Assembly: GCA_950097015.1 (NCBI GenBank)
Contig: CATNEN010000039.1
Coordinates: 2,740,001 to 2,804,000, forward strand
Source: Macrostomum hystrix
Lineage: Eukaryota > Platyhelminthes > Macrostomidae
Reading direction: 5' to 3'
Length of the DNA stretch: 64,000 nucleotides
Shown piece by piece: positions 33,576-47,200 of the stretch (position 1 is the first letter of the stretch; each line of letters starts with the position of its first letter). Under the pieces are notes generated by a model that saw only the letters and a list, made by a program, of their open reading frames with translations, had not been told where the DNA came from and made no database searches. The position numbers were made by a program, and so were the translations under genes.

Positions 33576-36500
33576 ATGGTGAGAACAGTCGTACGCAGGG
33601 CCTGCGACCCAGTTGTGGTGCAGAAGATTTGGAACATGGTTGAGTACAACCGGGTCAACAAGCAGGCTACCACCACAGACCGCGTCACTCGCGCCGTGAT
33701 GAAGGATCTGTCAACCTCCGAGACCGAGGCCGTCAAGCACATCGATGACGCCCTCTCCGACGGCCTGTTGGAGCGCTATTCTTGGACCGTTGCCAAGGGT
33801 AACCGGGCCGGCGAGTCCATGGAAGGCCTTCGCATTCCTGAATTCAAAGAGCCCATCGATAAGCGCTTCGAGCACGATTGGTACTGCTTCAGGTGTCACA
33901 AGCCGGGCGAGGTGCTGGAGTGTTCCGAGTGCTTCCGTGTCTGGCACCTGGCCTGCCTGCCAGGCAAGGTCGCCCCGCCCGAAGGTATCTTCCTCTGCCC
34001 CACCTGCGTGATGAACTCCAAGGCCGAGTACAAGCGGAAGCAGATTCGCAAACTGCTAGAGTTCGCCACTCACCGACTCAAGGGCAAGCCGCTATGGAAA
34101 GATCTGGGACGCATTGGCTACCTGGACGACCAGGGCCGCAACGACTACCTGCTCTTCAAGTACCTTGATCTCAATGTTATTTCTAGGAAGATTAAGGACG
34201 GCAGATACAGGTGACACTGCTCGAGACCTTTACCTGTCTGTCTTTTCCTGCCAGACCTGTCCGGTTCTACCTGTCTGTCCCTGCTAGACCTGTCCAGTTC
34301 TGCCTGTCTGTCCCTTTTAGATGTGTCTGATTCTACCTGTCTGCTCCCATAGACCTGTCTGCTATCATAGACCTGTCTGCTCCCATAGACCTGTCTGCTC
34401 CCATAGACCTGTCTGCTATCATAGACCTGTCTGCTCCCATAGACCTGTCTGCTCCCATAGACCTGTCTGCTCCCATAGACCTGTCTGCTCCCATAGACCT
34501 GTCTGCTCCCATAGACCTGTCTGCTCCCATAGACCTGTCTGCTCCCATAGACCTGTCTGCTCCCATAGACCTGTCTGCTCCCATAGACCTGTCTGCTATC
34601 ATAGACCTGTCTGCTATCATAGACCTGTCTGCTCCCATAGACCTGTCTGGCCCTGTTAGACATGTTCAATCCCAACAGTCTCTCATTTTAGTCAACTCTC
34701 TTGCGAGTAGGCTTGTCCGTAAAGTGCAGTCTCAAAAAAACCCTTGGCAGGTCGCTGGAATCCTTCCTGGTGGACGTGAACACCCTACTCCACGATGTGT
34801 GCGTGATGTACGGCGACCTGAGCAACATGGCCGACCTGGCCCGGGTGCTGCTGCGCGAAATCGAAGTTGAAATATACGAAATTCGCCTGTGCACCAATTG
34901 CTACATTAACGCTAAGGCCAGGCCTTCCGAATGGATTAGCAAGCCTTGCCGGCCTGCACATGAGCTGGTCTGGGCCAAGCTCAAGGGTTTCCCGTTCTGG
35001 CCAGCCAAGGTGCTGGAAGAGAAGGACACCACTTATGAGGTTCGTCTGGCGCCATCAAATTCGTTAAAACTCACATTTAGACAAGCAACCGTTCGGAATA
35101 CCAATTTAACAGTAGAAAAACCAGGGCTAAAATGTTCCGCTCTATCCGATGAGACAACTTCCTGAATCATCGAAAGCATCGGCATCGTTAAGATATTCAA
35201 GGATTCTATTCGGCTATCAGTGTTGACTTTTTGGGGTTGATTAAATTGTTAATGTTTTCATTTTGAACCAATATGGATTCGCCGAAGAGGTTTTTACGGA
35301 GCAATGAATATCTCAACAGTGCGGACTCGGACGGCTTTGAAAGTTTGTTCATTGTATACCCGCTAAAAAATAGGGATGTTTCTTTGGGTGATTCCAGTTG
35401 GAATCTGCGGTGTTTCCAGAAAAAGAAACAGCCGAAAGCTGGAAACATACCAATCGAATGATTCCATGCTTAGTATCTATCCAACTGGGCGGTTTCTCGG
35501 TGCTTCTTGGTGGCGAAATGGAATCACCCAACGATCCTCCAGTTCGGAAGATTCCATGCTCAGAAACCGCCGAGGAATCGCCCGTAAATAAGTCTCTGGT
35601 TGTCCCATGGGCCACTGTTTCGGGTGATTCTTCGGCGGTTTCCGCACAATTTACGGTTACATCGGCTGCTTCCTGGGTGGTTTCTTTAACTTTTGCGAGA
35701 TAGCGGGGATTTTGGTAGATTCCACTCCTATTTTGCACAAAAAACCCGCCGAAGAAGCAGCCGAATTTTTTACAGGGTAGGGCGTTAAATTTTGAGCCAA
35801 ATGGTGGACTTTCACGAAAATCGGTCATTCGGTTTGGGAGCTGTCGTGAAGTAGGCTGCGTGGTCTTTCTACTGCACTCAAGCCTGCTAATGGACCCTTA
35901 CCTAAAGCTCTCTGCTTTCATCTCCCCTCCAGGTCCGCTTCTTTGGCAGCTATCACGAGCGCGCCGCGGTCACCAAGGAGAGCACCCGGCCCTACGACAT
36001 CCCGCCAGAGGAGCTGGGCGTCCGGCGCACCCCGGCTTTCCAACGAGCGCTCAACGAAGTGCAGAAACTGCAGAAGCTAGTCGGCGAAGGCTACTACACT
36101 AGCAGCAGCGGCGACTCCGACATGCCGCCCAGCGATGATGATTGGTCCGACGAATTGTACATGATGCGAACCGGCGGCGGTGCTGCCGGAAACTCGTCAG
36201 CTGCCAGAAAGCGTCGGCCTTCGTCGGCAGCTGGCGTCGAAGGGGCCGCTGGCTCGGCCAAGAAGCCGGCCCTGGCAGCGGCGGCCGCTGGCGTCTCACC
36301 GTCTCGCCGGCCACCGTCTGGAGCGTCGGCCAAGTCGGCTAAGAAGAAAAAGAAGCCGGTTTCAAAGCGTCGTAGGGCGGCTTCGGGCACATCGGAGTCT
36401 GACGTCGTCGACTCCGAGGAGGACGAAGACGACATGGACGACGAAGACGATGCTTCGATGGGCAACAGAGCTCCGGTCGCCTCGGCGGCTGCAGCTGCGG

Positions 36501-38585
36501 CCAAGGACGAGGCGGTGTCGGACGCCGATTCTGAATCGTCGGAGTCTCGCGACGAATGGCGCATCCGGGTGGGCCTGAGCCCGGCCGGCAGCGGCAAGAG
36601 CGGCAGCGGCAAGTCCGCTCGGAAGAAGCCCGCCGCGGCGTCGGCTTCGACATCTAAGAAGCCAGCCGCGGCGTTAAAGTCGTCCAGCTCGACTGTGTCT
36701 AATCGACGCTCCGCTCCGGCATCAGCGGCAGCTTCTTCGAAGCTTCGTCGCAGCGGCGGCGGCGGAGTCGTGGCCACTGGCGGTGTCGGCGCCGCCATCA
36801 TGGCGTCGCCTCCGGCTGCTGTGGCATCGGCGACTGCTTCAGCCGTGGCAGCCGGCAGCTCGCGTTCTCGTCAGCAATCCGCCCAGGCTGCTCTCGCATC
36901 TGTCAAGCAGAGTGGCAAGCAGCAGAAGAAGCCGACTGCTCAGCCGGCGCAGCAAAAGAAGCAGCAGCAGCAGCAGCAGAGGCTGCGCAAGCGATCGGAT
37001 CTGAGCAGCACCGACTCCAGCGCCAGCTCCTCGCCTGGCTCAACCTGCGCCGTCACCTCCAGCATTGTAGAGCCGCGGCAGCACCAGCAGCACCACCCAG
37101 CATCCGGCCAGCCTCAGGCGCAGCACAGCCAGCAACAGGCAGCCCAGCACCATCACCAGCAGCATCACGCTGTAGCTGCCGCAGCGGCTTCATCAGGTGC
37201 AGCAGCTGGTCTGGCTTCGCACACCCCCAGTCCGGTCAAGATGGTGCACAGGTTAGTTTTTTGCTAATGCGTTTCATCTGCTTGAGAATTGACTGGTTCA
37301 GAAGGGAATCCATTACGCCATAAGCGATTGATTTCTGCTAAAACATATTCTTAAAGTGACTATCTTTAGTGACTTAGATATGGTCAACGGTGATTCAGAA
37401 TCATGATCATTTCAGTGAGTCATAGATATAGAACCATGATCATTTCAGTGAGTCATAGATATAGAACCATGATCATTTCAGTGAGTCATAGATATAGAAC
37501 CATGATCATTTCAGTGAGTCATATATATAGAACCATGATCATTTCAGTGATTCATATATATAGAACCATGATCATTTCAGTGAGTCATAGATTTAGAACC
37601 ATGATCATTTCAGTGAGTCATAGATATCGAACCATGATCATTTCAGTGAGTCATAGATTTAGGACCATGATCATTTCAGTGAGTCATAGATATAGAACCA
37701 TGATCATTTTAGTGAGTCATAGATTTAGAACCATGATCATTTTAGTGAGTCATATATATATAGAACCATGATCATTTCAGTGAGTCATAGATATAGAACC
37801 ATGATCATTTCAGTGAGTCATATTTATAGAACCATGATCATTTCAGTGAGTCATAGATATAGAACCATGATCATTTCAGTGAGTCATAGATATAGAACCA
37901 TGATCATTTCAGTGAGTCATAGATTTAGAACCATGATCATTTCAGTGAGTCATAGATATAGAACCATGATCATTTTAGTGAGTCATAGATTTAGAACCAT
38001 GATCATTTTAGTGAGTCATATATATATAGAACCATGATCATTTCAGTGAGTCATAGATATAGAACCATGATCATTTCAGTGAGTCATATATATAGAACCA
38101 TGATCATTTTAGTGAGTCATAGATATAGAACCATGATCATTTCAGTGAGTCATAGATATGGCCATCAGTAATCTAGTCACTCATGAACTTTTTTAAACAC
38201 GTGGCATTTCCCCTCACCTGGGTGGGTGCTCAGGTCGGTGCAGGTGTGCACCTTGGATCCCAGCGTGTTCGAGGAGTCGCTGGCCGCCGAGCGCAAGAAG
38301 CTTGAAGAGGCCGTGTCAGCCGCCCGCCTGCAGGCCGAGGCGCAGACTAAAGCGGAGCTGGACAAGTCCGAGGCCGACCTGCGGGGCGAGTTCCAGCGCG
38401 AGCTGGAGAACATCATGCACCAGCATCGCGAGGCCATCGCCAACACGAAGCGCAGGCAGTGGTGCTACAACTGCCTGGAGGAGGCCATGTACCACTGCTG
38501 CTGGAACACTTCCTACTGCAGCATCAAATGCCAGCAGGATCATTGGCACAAGGAGCACAAGCGGGTTTGTCGGAGAAAGCGTTAA
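33576..38585 (+). CDS. ZMYND11: ZMYND11/BS69-type chromatin reader (four exons)
   Basis: Exons 33576-34210, 34751-35039, 35933-37251 and 38234-38585 join in phase to 864 residues, longer than the roughly 600 of human. Domain order matches ZMYND11: an N-terminal winged-helix-like part (residues 10-75), a PHD finger (102-145; [18 protein letters not shown]), a bromodomain split across exons 1 and 2 (about 150-255), a linking zinc site (Cys259, Cys262, Cys278, His282), PWWP with FPFWPAKV at 292-299 continuing as [11 protein letters not shown] across the exon 2-3 border, and a C-terminal MYND finger (825-864). The family reads H3.3K36me3 and restrains transcription elongation; MYND recruits partners. 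Exon 3 adds a 350-residue Ser/Ala/Lys-rich, acidic and Gln/His-rich insert that is not part of the human layout. The introns hold 18 bp and 33 bp minisatellites. Confidence 0.95.
34300..34665. repeat. 18 bp minisatellite in ZMYND11 intron 1
   Basis: About 17 copies of CTGCTCCCATAGACCTGT, with TATCATAG variants. Each unit contains a pyrimidine-rich stretch ending in TAG, like a weak 3' splice site. The multiple-of-three unit opens ORFs on both strands. Confidence 0.95.
35040..35932. other. ZMYND11 intron 2 with scattered self-similar segments
   Basis: Not a tandem array. Short segments recur directly and inverted: GATTCCATGCT at about 35461 and 35551, GCGGTTTCTCGG against AGAAACCGCCGAG, and several GAAACAGCCGAA-type pieces. 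It may be a decayed fold-back or nested element; no terminal repeats were found. Confidence 0.4.
37395..38160. repeat. 33 bp minisatellite filling ZMYND11 intron 3
   Basis: About 23 copies with core CATGATCATTTCAGTGAGTC. TGATCA palindromes recur every unit. A marker variant with extended TATATATATA recurs at about 37751 and 38017, indicating a block duplication of about 266 bases. Confidence 0.95.
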
Positions 38586-39575
38586 TTCGCAGCCCTGGGG
38601 GTTCGCCAGGAATGCCTGTGTCGCTAGTTTTCACTTCATTTTTTTGTTGTTTTCAAATTTCAGTTTTTGCTCCTGTTAGTTGTTTAATATCCGCTTGGAA
38701 ACCATGGATGCGACACCAACACTGAATCAGTTTTGCTTTTTTATTCATTATCGATTTTTTTATTCGGCACTTTTATTTATTCCTATCTCAATCGCACGCC
38801 GGCCTTTTTAGCACCTGTACAAAACATGCTCTTGCATATGCGATTCATTTATACACATATTATTGTCAGAAATATAGAATGCTATAAATGCCTCTAGAAT
38901 CTTTGCTGTTTTGTTTTTTATTGTGGTCATTTTTTAGTTAGTACTATTTAAGTTTATTTGGATGATTGAGCTGTCAAAGTGACAGGCTGGTTGATTCTGC
39001 ATAGGCATGTATCAAGTTGTCATAGAATTAGTTTTTTGTTCAATCAGCTTATAAATTCGTTTTTTGTTAAATTAAAATCCCAGACTATTGTGTCTGCCGC
39101 CCCTCTATTCATTGTTTTGCTTTGCTTTGCTGAACTGTTTTGAACTGCGCTTCGAATCGAGCCGCTTTTTCGGAATTAAATTTTTTATTTAGATTTTCTT
39201 TGTTAGATTTCCGTCTGTCCGCCTGTTGTGCTCTCTTGACTGTCGTTAATGCTAATAATTTAGTAGCTGTTATTATTTTATTGTTACTGTCGCGTACAAT
39301 ATATAATTTTCCTCTGGCAGCTTTTTCTGCTTGTTTTCCTCTTCTTTTAATTCCGATAGCAACCCCAGCTTTACCTGCGTCTGCACGGCTATGTGTGCTC
39401 CACCGACTGACTCCATTTTGTCATGTTTATTGCTTGTGCACCGCTTTTTTAACTGCCAGCCGCTATTCACTTTATGGCGTGAAATCACAATTTTGCCTGA
39501 TTTTAATCTGTTCTGTCTTTTCTTCTTTTCCAAAGCCTGGCCCCTTTGCCTGTCAAACTGTCTGCTCACCTGTCC
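38586..39575. other. ZMYND11 3' UTR and intergenic DNA
   Basis: T-rich noncoding sequence. The ORFs at 39140-39612 overlap on both strands and show no domain. No gene is supported. Confidence 0.5.
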
Positions 39576-39850
39576 ACTAGCCTGTCCCCTGATCAGCTTA
39601 CCTGTCTCCTGATCAGCTTACCTGTCTCCTGATCAGCTTACCTGTCTCCTGATCAGCTTACCTGTCTCCTGATCAGCTTACCTGTCTCCTGATCAGCTTA
39701 CCTGTCTCCTGATCAGCTTACCTGTCTCCTGATCAGCTTACCTGTCCCCTGATCAGCTTACCTGTCCCCTGATCAGCTTACCTGTCACCTGATCAGCTTA
39801 CCTGTCTCCTGATCAGCTTACCTGTCACCTGATCAACTTACCTGTCCGTC
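39575..39850. repeat. 20 bp minisatellite
   Basis: About 13 near-perfect copies of CTGATCAGCTTACCTGTCTC in intergenic DNA between ZMYND11 and MAP3K1. TGATCA again recurs in each unit. Confidence 0.96.
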
Positions 39851-41221
39851 AGGAAAGCACTGATAGGCCAGCAAGCCAGTAGAATTGTTAGTCACACGGC
39901 CGGTGGGTTGTTTCTGGGCAGCTAAACCAGTTCTCATGTTTTTATAATCGTGATTTGCTATACTTAAGATTTTTTTAATGTTTAGTGCAGTGTCGCGTCC
40001 GCAGCAATGTAATGTACTTTTAGCGCGACAGACCTGCTATTTCCTAGTGTCCCAATATATCGATAAGCTGTCTGACCTCTCTGGTTGACAGCCCGACCTA
40101 CCAAATGATGCTGTCTATGAATCTGTTACTGAAACTGTTTGCTTATTTCCTAGAATCCAAATTTCTCAAATGGAAATCCACTCGATGATCACGTGATGCT
40201 GCTTGGTTTGAACCCCGTTTGATATATACGACTGGCGGCAACAACTGCCATTGTTTTACACTAAATACTATTTCATTGCATTGTTGCACTTTTATTGCCC
40301 GATTTTTTTATATTAGCAGCGTTTCTGTACATTTGGTTTATCTGCTTTAGTTCGATTTGCTCTGAATCATATTATTATTGTTATTATTACTGATTGTAAT
40401 ATCTTTTATGTGTATGTGTATATGTGTAGTCCGCAGTGTTTTCTCAGTAGTTTGTGTAATTTAATAATTTTATTTATTAATCAAGCGCATAGACACATAC
40501 TATACAACTGTCTGTCTCTCTGTCTGGTTTACTGTTTTGCGCAAATTTTATGCAAAAAAAATCGATAAACTAAAACACTCAATTTATCAGTTTAGCCTCT
40601 TAATAAGCCATTGTGACTCGCCAGTGTGAGTCACTGCACAATGTTCGCTCTTTTTTGACTAATTAATTTTGTACTTAAACAGGTTCTAGGTTATATATCA
40701 GATTGTGGAATTACAAATTTTCACATTCTCCTTGAAATCATAGTTTAATCATGGAATTAGGGAAACCCTTATTAGTTTTTTATATCCTATTTTGAGTGTT
40801 CATATTCTATTCTTAGTACTAAAATACCTTTTTGAGTGCTGGAATCCATCTTCGAGTTTTGAAATACGGGATTCATTCTTAAAATATCATTTTAATTAAT
40901 TAAATCCCATTTTGAGCATTGAAATCCCATTTTGAGCATTGAAGTCCCCTTTTGAGTAGTGAAATCCCATTTCGAGTAGTGATATCCCATGTTGGTCGTA
41001 AAGTCACATTTTAGATCCTGAAATTACCTTTAACGTAATCCCAGCTACCTATTTTAAATATAATTTTTCATACCTGTAATTTTTTGTTCCCAGCTGGCTC
41101 CACCGCCGCATCGCAGCGCAGCCTCTGGTCCGGTCTGCCCGCCCTCTCCAGCGGCGATCAATATTCTAGGCTTGACTGCGGCATTTAGTTTATCCAAGCA
41201 CACTTTTGAGAGTCCGGCCTA
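39851..41221. other. Intergenic DNA upstream of MAP3K1
   Basis: AT-rich, with a short degenerate 20 bp repeat near 40895-40990 (core AAATCCCATTTTGAGCATTG). An acceptor-like TTCCCAG lies near 41093, so 5' UTR sequence of MAP3K1 probably starts there. Confidence 0.5.
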
Positions 41222-44200
41222 ATGGAGTCTCGCCTCAAGAAACTGGTTGTTGCCCGCTCTAGGCGGCACACGGTTGTCAAGCCCTCCAGCGGCAGCCGGG
41301 TCGACGATGGTGCCGGCGACCCCGACGGCGGTGGAGGCGGCGGCGGCAGCTCAGCGATGGACAGCGGCTGCTCAGGGTGAGACACTGCTCTTATGTTGGT
41401 CACTCAATTAATTCAGCCACTGACCCATCAGGTGACCCACCTGTGACCCAGCCACAGACCCACCACTAAACCACATTTGACCCAGCCACTGACCCACCAG
41501 GTGACCTACCTGTGACCCAACACCTACCCACCTGTGGCCCACCACTGACCCACCTGTGACCCACCACTAACCGACCTGTGACCCAGCCACTGACTCACCT
41601 GTGACCCACCACTAACCCACCTGTGACCCAGCCACTGACTCACCTGTGACCCACCACTGACCCACCTGTGACCCACCACTAACCGACCTGTGACCCAGCC
41701 ACTGACTCACCTGTGACCCACCACTAACCCACCTGTGACCCAGCCACTAACCCACCTGTGACACACCCAGTGACCCAGTCACTGACCCACCCAGTGTCTT
41801 ATTGTCGATTCGATCAGCCGTGAGCAAGCCAAATTACTCGATTCCGATCGCTGATTGCTTCAACTCTTCAGCGTTCCGAATAACCGCATGAGCAAATCCA
41901 GCTGCGATCTGAGTGACCTTTCTAAATCCAAGTACAAGGGCACGGCCTCCAGTGGCGGCGGCGACGGCGGCGGCAGCAGCGGCGGTGGCAGGACTGGCGG
42001 CGCTAAAGTTCGCAGCTCATCGCGCGGAAGACTTTTTGTTAGTGCTGAAATTCGATTAGTGAATGCATAATTCACTTGACTCACCAATCACTTGGCTCAC
42101 CACTCACTTGACTCACCAGTCACTTGACTCACCAGTCACTTGACTCACCAGTCACTTGACTCACCAGTCACTTGACTCACCAGTCACTTGACTCACCAGT
42201 CACTTGACTCACCAGTCACTTGACTCACCAGTCACTTGACTCACTAGTCACTTGACTCACCTCTTCTCTTTACTCACCAGTCACTTGACTCACCAGTCAC
42301 TTGACTCACCAGTCACTTGACTCACCTCTTCTCTTTACTCACCAGTCACTTGACTCACCAGTCACTTGACTCACCAGTCACTTGACTCACCAGTCACTTG
42401 ACTCACCAGTCACTTGACTCACCATTCTATAGGCCCAAAGGCATCCGAGTGCCTGACTATCAAGACCGTTCTTGTCGCTAGTGTTCGGTTTCTGCAATTT
42501 TCTGCAACTTTTTGCAATCTACAATTCCCCTCGCAGAGTTTCGGCAAGTCTTTTCTGTCTGGCTCGCACTCTTCGGCAGCTCTCACTGCGTCCAACTCGC
42601 AGAGTGGCAGCAACAATGCCACTAACCATAGTAGTTGCACCGATAATGGTGGCTCGCATTCGCGCAAACGAAGCGGAGTTTCACCTGTGGACTCGCGCCA
42701 GCCGTCATCGGCTGCCCCTTCAGCCACCGTCGGTGCAGTAGGCGACACCGCGGCCGGCGGCGCAGCGGTTTCAACTGGCAGCGGAGGTCGCCGAAGCTCT
42801 AGCGGCGGTGGCGGCAACCCGTCGCCTCCATTCGAAGTGCCGCAGGACGCGAGCAGGCGGCTGGCGAAGGCCATGCGGGTGAAGCTGTACCTGCTACAGC
42901 AGCCCGGCCCCAACTCATTCCTAGTTGGCGATGACAACCTGGCTAGCAAGTACCGCGTCATCATCGGCCCGCAGACCTGCTCCTGCGGCAGGGGGCCTCC
43001 CAACTGCGTGCACATCCTGTTTGTCATGCTGCGCGTCTTCAAGCTGAAGCAGAACGACCCCCTGGTCTGGTCGCGAGATCTCAAGAACTACGAAGTCGAG
43101 GGCCTGTTTCAGAACTATCACGACCGGGAGAAGGCCAAATGCAAGAAGCGGCCGAGCTTTCGAGACAGCCGGTCCACCACCGCCTCAGTGGATGAGGTTG
43201 TGCATAAGGACGAGTGGTAAGTGAGGCTTTCAGTGCCTTGCCGATCTGAGCACAGCAGCCTGTACCCAATCATCTGCTTTGGATTGCAGCTTCATCGAAG
43301 ACGAGGATCAGAACACGTGCTCCATCTGCCTGCTGGAGATGACCGTGTCCGACAGTCTGGTGCAGTGCCAGTTCGGCTGCCAGAACTACTTCCACCACCA
43401 CTGCCTCATGATCTGTGAGCCTGCGGATCTGCGCCTAATCTAAATCCAATCTGCAGCCAATCTGCAACAAATCTGCACCCAATCTGAAATCACCTAATCT
43501 TCCCCATCTGCAACCAATCTAATATCCCCAAGACGCACTCAATCTAATATCCCCAAGACGCACTCAATCTAATCTCCCCAAGACGCACTCAATATAATCT
43601 CCCCAAGATGCACTCAATCTAATCTCCCCAAGATGCACTCAATCTAATCTTGCCAAGACGCACTCAATCTAATCTCGCCAAGATGCACTCAATCTAATCT
43701 CGCCAATCTGCAACCGCTCTTCTCTAACCAATCTGTACTCAATTGACTACCCAAAATTCGCCCATGCCGCCAGGGTTCGAGGAGCGGAACGCGCACGGCG
43801 ACCCACTGATCTGCCCGCTATGCCGCACACAATGGCCGGCCAATCGCAAGAATTTGTGCGCCGTGTCTGGCGAAATCAACGTAGACTTTGTTGTGGACTC
43901 CTTCTCCGACACCGAGTCCATCCCTGAGTCCCACAAGGAGACTTCCAAGTGCTGGATCTCGGTAGGCTGCTGCATTGTCAATCACTTGTCAATGGATTTT
44001 GAGGCTAGACTAGAAGCCGAGTCAGAACCAACCAGAATCCCACACCCTGAAGTCCACCAGAATCCCACACCCTAAAGTCTACCAGAATCCCACACCCTGA
44101 AGTCAACCAGAATCCCACACCCTGAAGTCTACCAGAATCCCACACCTGAAGTCTACCAGAATCCCACACCCTGAAGTCTACCAGAATCCCACACCTGAAG

Positions 44201-47200
44201 TCTACCAGAATCCCACACCTGAAGTCTACCAGAATCCCACACCCTAAAGTCTACCAGAATCCCACACCTGAAGTCTACCAGATTCCCACGCCCTAAAGTC
44301 TACCAGAATCCCACACCTGAAGTCTACCAGAATCCCACATATGAAGTCTACCAGATTCCCACACCCTAAAGTCTACCAGAATCCCACACCTGAAGTCTAC
44401 CAGAATCCCACACCTGAAGTCTACCAGATTCCCACACCCTAAAGTCTACCAGAATCCCACACCCTGAAGTCTACCAGAATCCCACACCTGAAGTCTACCA
44501 GAATCCCACACCCTGAAGTCTAGCAGAATCCCACACCCTAAAGTCTACCAGAATCCCACACCCTGAATTCTAGCAGAATCCCACATCCTGATGTCTGACA
44601 TCTAGCAGAATCCCACACCCCGATGTCTGACATCTAGCAGAATCCCACACCCTAATATCCAAGGCACCTGACTTTGCCACCCGCAGGTGTTCGGTGACAG
44701 CACGGTGAAGTTTCTGTTCTCTAGCCGGTCCAGCCAGCGCGAGCTGGGCCTGAAGTTCGTCAACGATCTTGTCGTGTCGCGCCTGACGGAGCTCCGAGCA
44801 TCGGACCGACCGCCGGACCCGGACCAGCTGCAGGTGTTCGCTCCCACCATCAGCGTGCTGCTTCACGCCTGCAAGGACGAAGAGTACAAGGTGTTCTACG
44901 CTGCCATGACTCTCATGCGCAACCTGTTCGCTCACCTGCCCTGCAGTCGGCGCTACTACAGCCGCCTGCAGACCAGCGTCCGGCCCCTGGTGGACACTCT
45001 GCTAAACCGCTGCTCCGACAGGCACCAGCGGGTCACCCAGCTGGCCCTGTTCAACCTGGTGGAGCTGGCCAAGAATCACGCCGGCTGTTTGGCTATTGGC
45101 AGCGCATTCAGAGCCAACCCGACAGCTTCCGCGCCCGTGCCCGGCGTTGGCGACGTCGGCGTCGGCGGCGGTGGCGGAGGCGTCTGCGGCGGTATCGGCG
45201 GCTGTCGCGGCGGAAGCGGCCATCCGGGGGTGGGTGTTATCTTACTGCAAACTGCCTAGTTTTTATTGGTGCAAAAATCTGCGCCTTTGGGTTTCGAAAC
45301 AATGGGCTAATCTATTCTCCTCAAAAAACTTCAGGAGCCCGGTCCCTGGGGCGTACTGTTCCTGCTGGAGTGCATCGTGTCAGAGTACTGCCTGTCACGA
45401 GTGTCCTGGCAGTGGCTCCTTGGCCGCCTGCTCCTGCTGGACCGCCTGCTGGACTCGTTCCCCGGCCACTTCACGGTGCACGAGACCTCCTGCCAGGCCC
45501 GCATTCGCCTGTTCGGCATCCTGCGGTTCGCTGTCACCGCCCTGAACTCCCAGCAGCCGCGCATCAGCAAGATGGCCGGCCGCGTGTTTGTGCTGGGCGC
45601 CCGGCAGGTGGCGCATCTCAACGACTGCGCGCTGGAGGCAGAGCGGCTCGTGCGCAGCATCGAGGACGCCAGCGTCCGCCAGAAGATGCTGCGCCGACTG
45701 GAGCTCATTCGCAGCGAGTTCAGCGCCGTCTACAGGTGAGCTGGCCGCCTGTCTGCCTGTCATTGCATCTGTATATCTGCCTGTCTGTCTGTCTGTCAGC
45801 CTGTCTGTCTGTCCAATCAATGCTTGGCCGTTTCTCTCATGGACTCCACAGAGGCAAAGCCAAGCAATATTCTCTTCACTTTCCCCTTTTCAATAGGCAT
45901 ATGAACCATCGCCTGGCCCTGGGCCAGCCGGAGCCAGCCTACGACCTTCCTAGGCCACCCGCCCAGCAACAGCAGCAGCAGCAGCAGCAGCGCCATCATC
46001 GCCACGCCTCATCATCAGATGCTGCGCCGCCGCTGCCTCCACCGCGCACTGTCAGCCGTCAGAATTCATCGAGCGTGCGACCGCAGCCGCCACCACCGCC
46101 GTTTCCGCCGCCGCCACCGCCGCCATCGCAGCCAACTGCGTTAGCTCAGCAGCAGCAGCAGCAGCAGCAGCTTCCGGCACTTCCGCCGCAGAGACCTTCA
46201 ACGGCGCCGGTTGGTTCAGGCGGCAGTGCGATGATAGACGATACCTCGTCGGAAGCCGACCAGCAGCAGCGGGGCGCCGATGTCGACGCGGAAGGCGCCG
46301 AGGTAGAGGAAGATTTGATCTCCTTCAGCGTGCAAGTCTGCCGGCACTTCACCAATCAGGACTACACTCCGGAGATTTTCTGCGCCAAGTCCGGCGGCCG
46401 GCGGCAAACTGAACGACGCCAGCAGCTCATGCAGCAGCAGCAGCAGCAGACACCGCCGCCCCAACCGCTCCCAGATCCCGAGCCGTCACCAACGCCGTCC
46501 TCGTCGACCTGCGGCGGCGGCGGGGGTGGCGGCAGCGTCGATCACGTGGTCAGTTCGCACCATCATCACCACCAGTCAGACACCAACAGCTGGCTGTACG
46601 GCTGGAGCGAGGAGCTGCCAGTCATCCCGGGCCTGACCCCATCGCCGCATCTGGTCACGAAGACGGCCTACTCGGAGGGCGAGCACTGGGTTCGCGGCGC
46701 CCAGATTGGCATCGGCGCATTTTCAACCTGCTATCAGGCGCGCGACAAGCGCACAGGCGTCCTCATGGCCGTCAAGGAGGTCTCCCTGGTGCGCAGCTGC
46801 GACCAGGAGCAGCGAGACGTCATCGAAGCTGTTCAGGAGGAGGTGGAACTCATGACCCGACTGCGCCACCCGAACCTGGTGCGCATTCTGGGCGCCTCCC
46901 GGACCAGGGATCGATTCTGCCTGTTCGTGGAGTGGATGCCCGGCGGCTCGGTATCCGCCCTGCTCAACCGGTTCGGCCCTTTTAGCGAGCCGGTGATTTC
47001 TTCCTACATTCAGCAGGCGAGTTGCTGTTGCTAGGGTACTTTTTTACCCTAGCAACGGGAATTATTTTTCTTACTGCTATTTTACCGTAACTCGTCAGTT
47101 ATTTTTATTGTTCTTCCTTTGCTAAAGAGCCAACACACTGTTGCTTAGGTACTTTTTACCCTAGCAATGGGACTACTGTTATAGAAGCTTTTATCGTTGC

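Noticed and set aside
42419-43084. 221-codon minus-strand ORF opposite MAP3K1 exon 3
   Set aside because: The plus strand encodes the SWIM domain with splice sites; the minus ORF has no domain.
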